NCBI GenBank assembly: GCA_905234205.1
Contig: CAJOGG010000010.1
Coordinates: 1-7,017 of the forward strand
Direction of reading: 5' to 3'
Source: an uncultured Synergistales bacterium
GTDB taxonomy: Bacteria > Synergistota > Synergistia > Synergistales > Aminobacteriaceae
DNA length: 7,017 bases
Part shown: one piece after another, positions 1-6,201 of the stretch
Numbering within the stretch: the first letter of the stretch is position 1
Layout: each line of letters opens with the position of its first letter
Program-made: the position numbers and the translations under genes
Notes under the pieces: model-generated
Told to the model about the DNA's origin: nothing
The model's input: only the letters and a program-made list of their open reading frames with translations
Databases searched by the model: none

Positions 1-41
1 TTGAAAGCAGTAAAAGCTGCTAAGTTATTAGATAGCCTCAT
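1..41 (-). CDS. 5' end of an unidentified gene (13 codons, cut by the window edge)
   Basis: An ATG at 41-39 on the minus strand is preceded by a strong Shine-Dalgarno GGAGG (complement of 48-52) at 6 nt spacing. The frame is open to the window edge and reads MRLSNNLAAFTAF. The start is therefore well supported, although too little is present to name the product. The second half is hydrophobic, so a membrane protein or secretion signal is possible but cannot be established. It is transcribed in the same direction as the symporter that ends at 260. The terminator at 195-237 and an operator-like repeat at 132-145 lie between them, so it probably has its own promoter and a leader of about 100 nt. 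Confidence 0.55.
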   Translation of the reverse strand, partial: MRLSNNLAAFTAF

Positions 42-131
42 AATGTGCCTCCAATTTTACAGAAGGCAACCTAGGAATGGCGCAACTCTTCCCTAGAAGA
101 AAAAGTCGCACCCCTCCCAGTAAATGTTTTG

Positions 132-150
132 TGTATCCTGATACATTATG
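132..150 (-). promoter_or_regulatory. Operator-like inverted repeat next to a -10-like box
   Basis: TGTATC-CT-GATACA at 132-145 is a perfect 6-bp inverted repeat with a 2-nt centre. On the minus strand it directly abuts a -10-like CATAAT (145-150), sharing one base, about 90 nt upstream of the gene start at 41. A dimeric repressor bound here would cover the start of transcription. No convincing -35 box was found, so the promoter part is weak. The repeat itself is read directly from the sequence, while its regulatory role is inferred from position. Confidence 0.35.
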
Positions 151-194
151 CTTCTTCCTTGAATTACTTTACCGTCACGAGTATTGGCTGATTA

Positions 195-237
195 TAAACG
201 AAAATTAACGGCCAAGCTCTATTAATAGGCCTGACCG
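195..237 (-). terminator. Rho-independent terminator of the symporter gene
   Basis: Read on the minus strand, a stem of 9 pairs (CGGTCAGGC at 237-229 with GCTTGGCCG at 217-209) surrounds an 11-nt loop that itself contains the short palindrome CTATTAATAG. A T-rich stretch follows (TTAATTTTCGTTT, 207-195). Two of the pairs are G-U wobbles that form only in the minus-strand RNA; in the plus-strand RNA they would be A-C mismatches. It begins 22 nt past the symporter stop. Confidence 0.65.
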
Positions 238-259
238 AAATTAATTATCACAAAATTTT

Positions 260-1498
260 TTATGCTGCTTGAGCCTTCTTTAACCAGTCCTTACCGTCAA
301 CAAACCTTGAAACGATAAATGACACTACGTAATCACCAGCCGCGTTTATCATAGTTGCTGGAGGGTCAACAAGATTTCCTATAGCTACGAGAATCGGGAA
401 AGCAAGTTCGATATTGTCGGGGAAGAATATCGTGCAGATTATGTATTCGCCAATATAACCGCCGCCAGGTACTCCGCTCATACCCACTGAAGAGAAAACT
501 GCCACGAGGACTATTAACGGCAGATCGGCAAATGTCATGGGCTTACCAAGAACTCCGAGGACAAATGCAATTTTCAAGACGCACGAGAAGCAAGAGCCGT
601 CCATGTGCATTGTAGCGCCTAATGGCAGAACGATATCACTTACATCCTTTGAGATTCCTGTATCTGCTGCAGCCTCCATGTTAGTCGGGATTGTTGCGAT
701 TGATGAACACGTTCCAAGAGAAACTATGGCAGGCTTGAGAATGTGGGAGAACATAGCCTTTACTCCTATATTTCCAGCTCCTATCCATGCCATAATCGGA
801 AATGCTGTGAAAATATAGATAAAGCATACCGGATAATAAAGCCCTAATGCTCGGGCATAAGCTGCTGTTATCTGCGTACCATACGAAGATACTAGATCAG
901 CAAAAATCGCAAAGAATGCTATAGGAGCATAATACGTTACGATATTTACAAACTTGAGCATTACGACTGTAAGACTTGCTAAAAATTTTCTGACCGGTTC
1001 GCCAGCTTCCCCACTGAGATTCGTAGCAAAACCAAATAAAACAGAGAACACTATCAAAGGCAACATAGCTCGTCTTGATAACAAGCCTACAAAGTCTTCA
1101 ACTGTGAAGAAATTGACAATCATCTGAGTCATTGTCGCATGCCCACCGAGTTCTTTATGTGCTATTTCTGTCCAAGCGCTAGTTACTGGAGGAAAGATTA
1201 CGACGAGGACAAAATATATTATGGCAGCTATAGCTCCAGTGATGACGAACGTTATTATTGTAGTCCACATTATGCGTCCTGACCTATGAAGATCTTTCGT
1301 ACCAGCAACTGCTCCAGCTATAGAAGCAAACACCATAGGAACGACGATGCAGAACATTAAGCGAATGAAGATAGTACCTAGAAAAGCAATATTGCCAGCA
1401 AAGTTTGGAGAGACATAGCCAGTGATAGCTCCAAGAATCATGGCTAGTAGAAGTATCATGAGAAATAGATAGTTTTGTGCTATGGATCGCGCTTTCAT
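260..1498 (-). CDS. Dicarboxylate/amino acid:cation symporter (SDF/DAACS family)
   Basis: This 412-aa inner-membrane, sodium-coupled transporter has the length and hallmarks of the GltPh/GltP/SstT family. Visible motifs are the serine-rich first hairpin TCSSIATIPTN (263-273), the unwound TM7 motif HMDGS (298-302, NMDGT in most relatives), the second hairpin SSVGMSGVPGGGYI (336-349), and a TM8 core with D378, T382, N385 and D389. By alignment from memory to GltPh, D378 matches D394, which binds the substrate amino group. T382, N385 and D389 match T398, N401 and D405. GltPh R397, which binds an acidic side chain, is A381 here, and N310 is H298. The substrate is therefore probably not aspartate or glutamate; a small neutral or otherwise unusual substrate is more likely. 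The ATG start is preceded by AGGAGG (complement of 1514-1519) at a long 15-nt spacing. A terminator follows at 195-237. The family assignment is firm, the substrate is unknown. Confidence 0.93.
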   Translation of the reverse strand: MKARSIAQNYLFLMILLLAMILGAITGYVSPNFAGNIAFLGTIFIRLMFCIVVPMVFASIAGAVAGTKDLHRSGRIMWTTIITFVITGAIAAIIYFVLVVIFPPVTSAWTEIAHKELGGHATMTQMIVNFFTVEDFVGLLSRRAMLPLIVFSVLFGFATNLSGEAGEPVRKFLASLTVVMLKFVNIVTYYAPIAFFAIFADLVSSYGTQITAAYARALGLYYPVCFIYIFTAFPIMAWIGAGNIGVKAMFSHILKPAIVSLGTCSSIATIPTNMEAAADTGISKDVSDIVLPLGATMHMDGSCFSCVLKIAFVLGVLGKPMTFADLPLIVLVAVFSSVGMSGVPGGGYIGEYIICTIFFPDNIELAFPILVAIGNLVDPPATMINAAGDYVVSFIVSRFVDGKDWLKKAQAA

Positions 1499-1542
1499 AA
1501 TGTAAGAATAAAGCCTCCTATTGATTTAAAAATTTATGGGAT

Positions 1543-1548
1543 ATTATA
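1543..1548 (-). promoter_or_regulatory. Possible -10 box of the symporter gene
   Basis: A perfect TATAAT on the minus strand lies about 45 nt upstream of the symporter start. The expected -35 position (about 1566-1571) falls inside the G9/C9 run, so there is no normal -35 box. This would give a leader of roughly 35-40 nt. The region is AT-rich, so a chance match is possible. Confidence 0.4.
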
Positions 1549-1552
1549 TATT

Positions 1553-1562
1553 AATCATGATT
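1553..1562. promoter_or_regulatory. Perfect 10-bp palindrome, candidate operator
   Basis: AATCATGATT is its own reverse complement. It sits between the two divergent -10 boxes (1543-1548 minus, 1580-1585 plus) and overlaps the -35 position of the plus-strand promoter. A regulator bound here could act on both genes. The plus-strand helix-turn-helix protein is an obvious candidate, but that is inference. Confidence 0.35.
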
Positions 1563-1565
1563 TTT

Positions 1566-1574
1566 GGGGGGGGG
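1566..1574. repeat. Homopolymer run of nine G in the divergent promoter region
   Basis: Nine consecutive Gs, flanked by T5 and T3, stand out in AT-rich intergenic DNA. The run lies 5 nt upstream of the extended -10 of the plus-strand gene, inside its -35/-10 spacer. It also covers the place where the -35 of the minus-strand symporter would be. Runs of this kind are known slippage sites. Confidence 0.9.
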
Positions 1575-1576
1575 TT

Positions 1577-1585
1577 TGCTATAAT
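1577..1585 (+). promoter_or_regulatory. Extended -10 promoter of the small regulator gene
   Basis: TGC-TATAAT is a perfect extended -10 element, 41 nt upstream of the ATG at 1627, giving a leader of about 35 nt. The hexamer 17 nt upstream (ATGATT, 1557-1562) matches the -35 consensus at only three positions. Promoters with an extended -10 often tolerate that. Confidence 0.65.
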
Positions 1586-1626
1586 TTCTAAACGTTGTTA
1601 AATTTTACGAGGAGTTCATTTTATTA

Positions 1627-2088
1627 ATGACCGAAAAGGAAATCTTGCAATATGTAGAAGAATGCTTGGAGGATTATCCGTCTAATCTCACGAGAATCGA
1701 TATGCTTAATAAAGATTTACGAGCGTTGAGAATATCTACTGATGTGAAAGCTCAAAACTATATAATGATACGCAGTAATGACTCCGTCAAAAAAGGTATG
1801 CATTCTGACCCTGTTGTCTCTTACGTTATTCAAATAGAAAAATTGGAAGAGGAAATTAAAAGGCTACAACGAATTACTGAACCGATTAGCAAAATGATTC
1901 AGGACTTAAAGACACCTTATGCGTCTGAGGATTCATTAAATAATGATTACATAAAAATTCTCGGTCTGTATTACTTTGGTCGTAACTCTGTACAAATTAT
2001 TCTCGATATAACCCAGTGGAGTAGAGCCGCATTCTTCAGGAAGAAGAAGAAATTAGCCTTACTCGCAAAAAATTATTTGGGATATTAA
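1627..2088 (+). CDS. RinA/ArpU/DUF1492-like helix-turn-helix transcriptional regulator
   Basis: This 153-aa soluble protein is the only plus-strand gene. It has an N-terminal helical part, a probable coiled coil at about 65-95 (YVIQIEKLEEEIKRLQ), and a C-terminal segment at about 108-150 that looks like a sigma-region-4 type helix-turn-helix. In that segment, YIKILGLYYFGRNS is followed by ITQWSRAAFFRKKKK. This layout matches phage late-gene activators of the RinA/ArpU/DUF1492 group. The call rests on pattern recognition, so the subfamily is uncertain. The expected role is DNA binding and transcription control, possibly of the divergent symporter. The start is ATG, with AGGAG at 1610-1614 at 12 nt spacing. 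Its promoter is at 1577-1585, just after the G9 run. The stop codon overlaps that of the convergent kinase gene by 4 bp. No other phage genes are in the window, so it may be domesticated or a phage remnant. Confidence 0.6.
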   Translation: MTEKEILQYVEECLEDYPSNLTRIDMLNKDLRALRISTDVKAQNYIMIRSNDSVKKGMHSDPVVSYVIQIEKLEEEIKRLQRITEPISKMIQDLKTPYASEDSLNNDYIKILGLYYFGRNSVQIILDITQWSRAAFFRKKKKLALLAKNYLGY

Positions 2089-3485
2089 TCCTTGAATATT
2101 GCCCTGATTGTCGTTCCTTCATTAATCTCAGATGTAATCCTCAGTTTTCCTCCCATTAATGCCATTCGTTCTGTCATACTAGCTAAACCTCTATGACCTT
2201 CGACTCTCAAAGTTTCGTGATTGATATTTCCGGCGTCAAAGCCCTTGCCATTGTCAGAAATTTCGAGTAATAAGTTTTCTTCAGCGTCTCTGCTCAATTG
2301 TATAAGAATCTCGTTAGCTGCTCCATGCCTTACAGCGTTTGATACAGCTTCTTGAACAATACGTAATAACGATAAGATTCTCTCGTTGTCAATATCTGCA
2401 TTCCTGGCGTCGTCATCAAAATCAGCTATAATTTCAATATCATAAGCCTGCGATAATCTCTCAGCTACTTCGGTTAAAGCTTCAGAGAGTCCCAAGTCCA
2501 TCCATGGTGGGGCAAGTTCATCACATAAAGCTCTCAATTCTCGTACAACACTTTTGGCTATAGCTTCGGTACGTTTAATTCGTTTCATGTCTCCATTATC
2601 GTCTTCAAGCGTTATATGAAGTTGTTGAACTAATGCCGTAATATCCTGTAAAGGTCCGTCGTGAATCTCTCTAGCCATGTCCATACGTTCTTGTTCTTGA
2701 GCTTTAACTATGTCACGAACATAACGATTCCTCAAATTATCTCGTTCAATTGCTGCCTGCGCATACCTTTGTAAAGCTGTCTGTACACTCTCAATTTCTC
2801 TAATTGTGCTTGCCTCAAAATTTTCTGGGACGTCCTTGCCTAGAGTCATATTGTCGATTTCAGAAGCTATAGTTCTTAACGGCATAACAACTCTACTCCA
2901 TAATAGACGAATTGCGATGAAACTGAACAACGCTATAGTTACAACTAACACCGGCCAGATTCTTACAACACCAACAAGCCCGCCTAGTAATTGTGACCAA
3001 GAAACAGCCGCTATCACATAACCACCGCCAGGCCTATTCACAGGGTAAATAGCTAATGTGTATTGTTCTCCTTCTTTGTCATTAACGCGTATAGCTTGCC
3101 CGACTGGTAAATCATTTCGCCATATTGCAGCAATATTCATAGCACCTGGAGAAGCTATTATTATTCGTCCGTCCTGATCTATCAATGCTACCCAGCCTGG
3201 AATCGAAGGTCCCCATGAAAAAAACGGGAAGCGTGTGAAATTGCTCAAAGCTGAGAATGTCCACACATCAGTATCGGAACCCACACGATAAGACATACTT
3301 TCGGCCAAGTCCTGAACGTAAGAACTTACAGCAGCCTCCATGGCTCTTTCTTGACTCATCATTCCAGAAACTGCCACTAACATTACAGCCACTGAAGGAA
3401 GTGTGAGCGCAAATAATAAAAAGGCCAGGAAATGTGACCTGGTCCGTGAATATTTACTCTTCAGCCTGGATAACATATAGCCCAC
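2085..3485 (-). CDS. Membrane sensor histidine kinase, NarL/HisKA_3 class
   Basis: This 466-aa kinase senses a signal outside the membrane and phosphorylates its partner regulator. TM1 is at about 18-41 and TM2 at about 173-195. Between them is a roughly 130-residue sensor region containing GWVALIDQDGRIIIASPGA, which resembles a Cache/PAS-type core. A HAMP-like linker follows (about 196-250). The HisKA_3 dimerisation helix carries REIHDGPLQ with phospho-acceptor H275. The ATPase domain shows the N box QEAVSNAVRHG (N383), the G1 box DNGKGF (411-416) and the G2 box GHRGLASMTERM (430-441). All catalytic motifs are present. The start is GTG at 3485-3483, chosen because AGAGGA (3499-3494) lies 8 nt before it; the ATG three codons later would be 17 nt away. 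It follows the regulator gene with a 1-nt gap. The signal is unknown, and there is no space for a terminator before the opposing gene. Confidence 0.93.
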   Translation of the reverse strand: MGYMLSRLKSKYSRTRSHFLAFLLFALTLPSVAVMLVAVSGMMSQERAMEAAVSSYVQDLAESMSYRVGSDTDVWTFSALSNFTRFPFFSWGPSIPGWVALIDQDGRIIIASPGAMNIAAIWRNDLPVGQAIRVNDKEGEQYTLAIYPVNRPGGGYVIAAVSWSQLLGGLVGVVRIWPVLVVTIALFSFIAIRLLWSRVVMPLRTIASEIDNMTLGKDVPENFEASTIREIESVQTALQRYAQAAIERDNLRNRYVRDIVKAQEQERMDMAREIHDGPLQDITALVQQLHITLEDDNGDMKRIKRTEAIAKSVVRELRALCDELAPPWMDLGLSEALTEVAERLSQAYDIEIIADFDDDARNADIDNERILSLLRIVQEAVSNAVRHGAANEILIQLSRDAEENLLLEISDNGKGFDAGNINHETLRVEGHRGLASMTERMALMGGKLRITSEINEGTTIRAIFKD

Positions 3486-3486
3486 A

Positions 3487-4128
3487 TTAATCTTCCTCTA
3501 AGAGCTCTTCCAGTGTTACTACTCCATACTTAAGAGCAAGCAACAAAGCTTCAGTTTTATTTCTTGAGCCTAGTTTGTCATAGATAGAAGCTAAATGAGT
3601 TTGTACAGTTCTTTCGCTAATGAATAAACGTCTAGCAACTTCTTTGCTTGATAATCCCTTGGCAGCCAGTAATAACACTTCACGTTCTCTGACTGAAAGT
3701 TGTTCAGGAATAAAATCTTGATTGCCCATTACTGACGCAACTTCAGGATCAAGATACAAGCCTCCTTTGGCCACAGTGTTGATAGCTGTAGTTAATTCCT
3801 TGGGACTAACTGTCTTCAGGACAAAACCACGCGCGCCTGCCCTTAATGATGCTATAACGTATTGTTGAGCGTCGTACGATGTCAACATTATTATCGCTGT
3901 ATTCAAATTCTCAGACTTAACCTTTTGAGCCACTGTAACACCATCAAGCCCAGGCATTCTTATATCTAACAGAGCCACATCAGGTTTCAATTCTTGAATT
4001 AACTCCCAAGCTCTCACTCCGTCTTCAGCTTCTGCCACAAGGGAGAAAGTTCCTTCACGTTTTACAAATTCAGCGATCCCTGAACGAGTTAAAGGGTGAT
4101 CATCTGCCAATAAAATTTTTACAACCAT
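3487..4128 (-). CDS. NarL/FixJ-type response regulator
   Basis: This 213-aa cytoplasmic transcription factor pairs with the downstream kinase. The receiver domain (about 1-120) has the acidic pair D9/D10, phospho-acceptor D55 in LLDIRMPG, the switch residue T83 in MLTS, and K105 in GFVLK. All residues needed for phosphorylation are present. The LuxR-type helix-turn-helix lies at about 142-205 (LSVREREVLLLAAKGLS, then ISERTVQTHLASIYDKLGS). The start is ATG, with GGAG (complement of 4142-4145) at 13 nt and an in-frame TAA two codons upstream, so no longer form is possible. It is the first gene of a two-gene operon with the kinase. Targets cannot be told from sequence; the nearby symporter is a reasonable guess. 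Confidence 0.95.
   Translation of the reverse strand: MVVKILLADDHPLTRSGIAEFVKREGTFSLVAEAEDGVRAWELIQELKPDVALLDIRMPGLDGVTVAQKVKSENLNTAIIMLTSYDAQQYVIASLRAGARGFVLKTVSPKELTTAINTVAKGGLYLDPEVASVMGNQDFIPEQLSVREREVLLLAAKGLSSKEVARRLFISERTVQTHLASIYDKLGSRNKTEALLLALKYGVVTLEELLEED
3494..3499 (-). promoter_or_regulatory. Ribosome binding site that selects the kinase GTG start
   Basis: AGAGGA on the minus strand lies inside the last codons of the regulator gene, 8 nt before the GTG at 3485. A second, out-of-frame ATG (3487-3485) overlaps the GTG and would yield only a short wrong-frame product. Its position inside the upstream gene suggests coupled translation. Confidence 0.6.
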
Positions 4129-4160
4129 ATTAACTTATCAACTCCAATTTCATTATGAGT

Positions 4161-4169
4161 ATTTTAGCA
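4161..4169 (-). promoter_or_regulatory. Extended -10 promoter of the two-component operon
   Basis: TGC-TAAAAT on the minus strand lies 32 nt before the response regulator ATG and just downstream of the terminator at 4179-4212. This is the only short space where an independent promoter could be. A TTGATT at 4183-4178 is only 11 nt away, too close to be a proper -35 box. Confidence 0.5.
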
Positions 4170-4178
4170 TTCAGCGCA

Positions 4179-4212
4179 ATCAACAAAACCCCCGATTCTG
4201 AATCGAGGGTTT
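4179..4212 (-). terminator. Rho-independent terminator of the epimerase/propeller operon
   Basis: The hairpin has 12 pairs: AAACCCTCGATT (4212-4201) and AATCGGGGGTTT (4197-4186) around a CAG loop. It is followed by TTTTGTTG on the minus strand, and starts 27 nt past the propeller stop. One pair is a G-U wobble in the minus-strand RNA but a C-A mismatch in the plus-strand RNA, which fixes the working direction. Confidence 0.88.
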
Positions 4213-4239
4213 CTCGTAAAATCTAGGGAATATTATAAG

Positions 4240-5304
4240 CTACTCGGTTATCGTATACAGTGCAACTTCATCGATTTCGCGATTGGTTGCTACTATCACG
4301 TCTTGGCCCTTGCTGTTTACGAAATGCATTGCATTAGCGCAACCAGTGTTCTTGTCAATGTAATCGACCTTGTAATCGCCGACTTCTGCGTCCCATGTAA
4401 TCGCGATAGTGTCCTTTGTGCCCTTCCTCCAACCTATTATCCATGTAGGTTTGCCTAATAATTCACAAGCCCATGTAGCATGAATCATTTCAGTGTCTTT
4501 CTCAGGCCCTGGCAATTTCCATTGAGGCACATAATTATTATGTTCATCAAGGTGATAGATCACGAGTGAATTGCCATGGAACGGACTTATGCAGCCAAGT
4601 TCAGGTTTTCCATCGCCGTCAAAATCACAGAGAACTGAATCACTTGAAGGAATTGCGCATAACTTCGTGACTTCCCAGGCAGAACCAAGCACAGCAGGAG
4701 GAGACACTATAAATGTACCTTGCTCACAGCCGACTAACGCAGCATCATGACCTCCGTAAGAAACTTTGCAGTAACCGTGATTCTTCAACATACCTTCAGC
4801 AACTAAGCTCATCTTGAGTAAGTTTGAATCGTTATAGTCAGATAAATCTTTAGGCAGCACAGCACCAAAGCAAGCCCCATAATATCGCCAGTCGTTCTTG
4901 TATTCGTGGCCAGTCTTGAGAGCGCAGGCAAGAATGTAATTTACTCCGCCCCTGTTGAGAATCCCAAAACGGTGAACAAACGGGACTTTAGCAAGCGTTC
5001 TGATTTCCCAGTTATCTTTGCCCTTGGGTGTAGCGATAACGATACGCGCATTGGCTGAATTATTTGGGGAATAAAATTCATGTGTAGCCAAAAATTGTCC
5101 GTCTTGTCCAGGCACTGGGGTCATGGTCATAACTCCGCCGGGTTCAGTCCATACTGTTTCGAGCTGTTCGCCATCTTCAGAGAACAAATAGCACGGGTCG
5201 TTTTTTTCTGCAGCTACGAGGAAACATTTCTTGCCCTGATAGTCAAGACTTGAGATTGCATAACACTTATTGAGATTCGATATAACTTTCTTCTCTACCT
5301 TCAT
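4240..5304 (-). CDS. Predicted cytosolic FG-GAP/VCBS-like beta-propeller protein, function unknown
   Basis: This 354-aa protein has no signal peptide or membrane segment and about twelve cysteines, which fits the cytosol. I do not recognise a named family. It is rich in short beta-strand patterns. One clear FG-GAP/VCBS calcium-loop motif, CDFDGDGKPE (226-235), is followed by strands in the order seen in propeller blades. Other repeated stretches hold conserved-looking His, Trp and Gly residues (HRFGILNRGG at 111-120, YGGHDAALVGCEQG at 183-196, HATWACELLGKP at 275-286). FG-GAP proteins are usually extracellular or surface proteins, so a cytosolic form suggests an enzyme or a sugar-binding partner. 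Its start codon shares one base with the stop of the epimerase gene (TAATG), and AGGAGG (5320-5315) lies 10 nt upstream, so the two are translated together. A related step in ketose or sugar-acid metabolism is likely. The fungal aldos-2-ulose dehydratase propeller is a loose precedent for an enzymatic propeller, not a homology claim. Confidence 0.8.
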   Translation of the reverse strand: MKVEKKVISNLNKCYAISSLDYQGKKCFLVAAEKNDPCYLFSEDGEQLETVWTEPGGVMTMTPVPGQDGQFLATHEFYSPNNSANARIVIATPKGKDNWEIRTLAKVPFVHRFGILNRGGVNYILACALKTGHEYKNDWRYYGACFGAVLPKDLSDYNDSNLLKMSLVAEGMLKNHGYCKVSYGGHDAALVGCEQGTFIVSPPAVLGSAWEVTKLCAIPSSDSVLCDFDGDGKPELGCISPFHGNSLVIYHLDEHNNYVPQWKLPGPEKDTEMIHATWACELLGKPTWIIGWRKGTKDTIAITWDAEVGDYKVDYIDKNTGCANAMHFVNSKGQDVIVATNREIDEVALYTITE

Positions 5305-6152
5305 TAAATTCCTGCCTCCTTATTAATTTTCTCGGACATTGATTTGCACGCAAACTTTATATCCTCTTTCCAGTCGTGTTTGCCAACGTCCCACATTTCA
5401 GTAACAAAACGCCTGATTCCCATTTCCCACGCTTTATGAATCACCGCGTCAAAGTCAACATGCCCCGTTAAAAATGGAATCTCGCGGAATTTTCCCGGCA
5501 CAGTCTCTTTCAGGTGAAGCGCAACTATATGACCTCGTCCTGTCTCCATGTCATCAAGAACATTTGTCCCGTAAGTCTTGGCCGCATTCGTCAAATTTCC
5601 AGCGTCAGGATAAACTCCCAAGTAAGGACTATTAATCAAGTTCACGTACTTCATAGATTTCTCGGTGGTGTTCATAAATTCTGTCTCCATAGTCTCGAAC
5701 CCCATCAACACTCCGCGAGCAGAGGCCATCAACGTAGCCTTGGCCAAGTTCTCCCGGAATAATCTCTCACTTTCAGCCGTGCTCTTCTCGTAGTAAACGT
5801 CATAGCCAGCAAGTTGAATTATCCTCACGCCCAAATCATCAGCAAGAATTACAGCCTTCTCCATAATTTCAAGCCCACGTTTTCTGATTTCAGGGTCAGA
5901 GGCTCCGAACGGGTATTTACGATGTCCAGACAAACACATACTGCGAATCGGCATTCCGATTTTTTTCATCAGGTTCACAAGTTCAAGACGTTCATCGAGA
6001 GTCCATTCAAGACGTGATAATTTCGCGTCGGTCTCATCAATGCTGATTTCCACGAAGTCATAGCCGCATTCCTTAGCACATAGCAGCTTCTCTTCCCACG
6101 ATAACGAGTTCGGCATAGCCTTTTCATATAAGCCAATAGCATAAGGTTTCAT
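5304..6152 (-). CDS. ulaE: L-ribulose-5-phosphate 3-epimerase (UlaE/SgbU family)
   Basis: This 282-aa TIM-barrel enzyme closely follows E. coli UlaE from end to end. Shared blocks include IGLYEKAMP (6-14), DFVEISIDETD (32-42), SMCLSGHRKYPFG (71-83), IIQLAGYDVYY (111-121), YPDAGNL (181-187) and GHIVALHLKETVPG (207-220). The four metal ligands are E153, D183, H213 and E252, matching E155, D185, H211 and E251 of UlaE. A 4-residue insertion lies between D183 and H213. The family converts L-xylulose 5-phosphate to L-ribulose 5-phosphate in ascorbate and gulonate breakdown, in the cytosol. No other ula genes are present, so the natural substrate here could be a different ketose phosphate. The ATG has AAGGAG (6171-6166) at 13 nt. 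It is the first gene of the operon with the propeller protein. Confidence 0.92.
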   Translation of the reverse strand: MKPYAIGLYEKAMPNSLSWEEKLLCAKECGYDFVEISIDETDAKLSRLEWTLDERLELVNLMKKIGMPIRSMCLSGHRKYPFGASDPEIRKRGLEIMEKAVILADDLGVRIIQLAGYDVYYEKSTAESERLFRENLAKATLMASARGVLMGFETMETEFMNTTEKSMKYVNLINSPYLGVYPDAGNLTNAAKTYGTNVLDDMETGRGHIVALHLKETVPGKFREIPFLTGHVDFDAVIHKAWEMGIRRFVTEMWDVGKHDWKEDIKFACKSMSEKINKEAGI

Positions 6153-6201
6153 GTAATAGTTAAAGCTCCTTTCTGTAACATATTGAAGTTTGGGATAAAA
6201 A

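Noticed and set aside
1..96. Plus-strand open frame from the window edge to a TAG at 94-96, as the end of a gene
   Set aside because: The 31-residue sequence resembles nothing known, has no clear start, and is opposite a minus-strand start with a good ribosome binding site.
42..131. Riboswitch in the leader of the left-edge gene
   Set aside because: Only an imperfect short hairpin is visible, and no conserved core of a known riboswitch class could be recognised.
537..818. 93-codon plus-strand open frame inside the symporter gene
   Set aside because: It is antisense to a clearly conserved transporter, and its protein has no recognisable features. The other opposite-strand frames within the kinase, epimerase and NRAMP-like genes were dropped for the same reason.
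2066..2095. Small hairpin GGAT-TAAT-ATCC with a T6 run on the minus strand just after the kinase stop, as a terminator
   Set aside because: The stem is only 4 bp and AT-rich, and the T run is several bases away, so termination there is doubtful.
3474..3476. ATG three codons into the kinase gene as the real start
   Set aside because: The Shine-Dalgarno is 17 nt away from it but 8 nt from the GTG at 3485, which is the better match.
4229..4237. TATAAT-like box on the minus strand near the propeller stop, as the two-component promoter
   Set aside because: It lies upstream of the strong terminator at 4179-4212, so a transcript starting there would be cut off before the response regulator.
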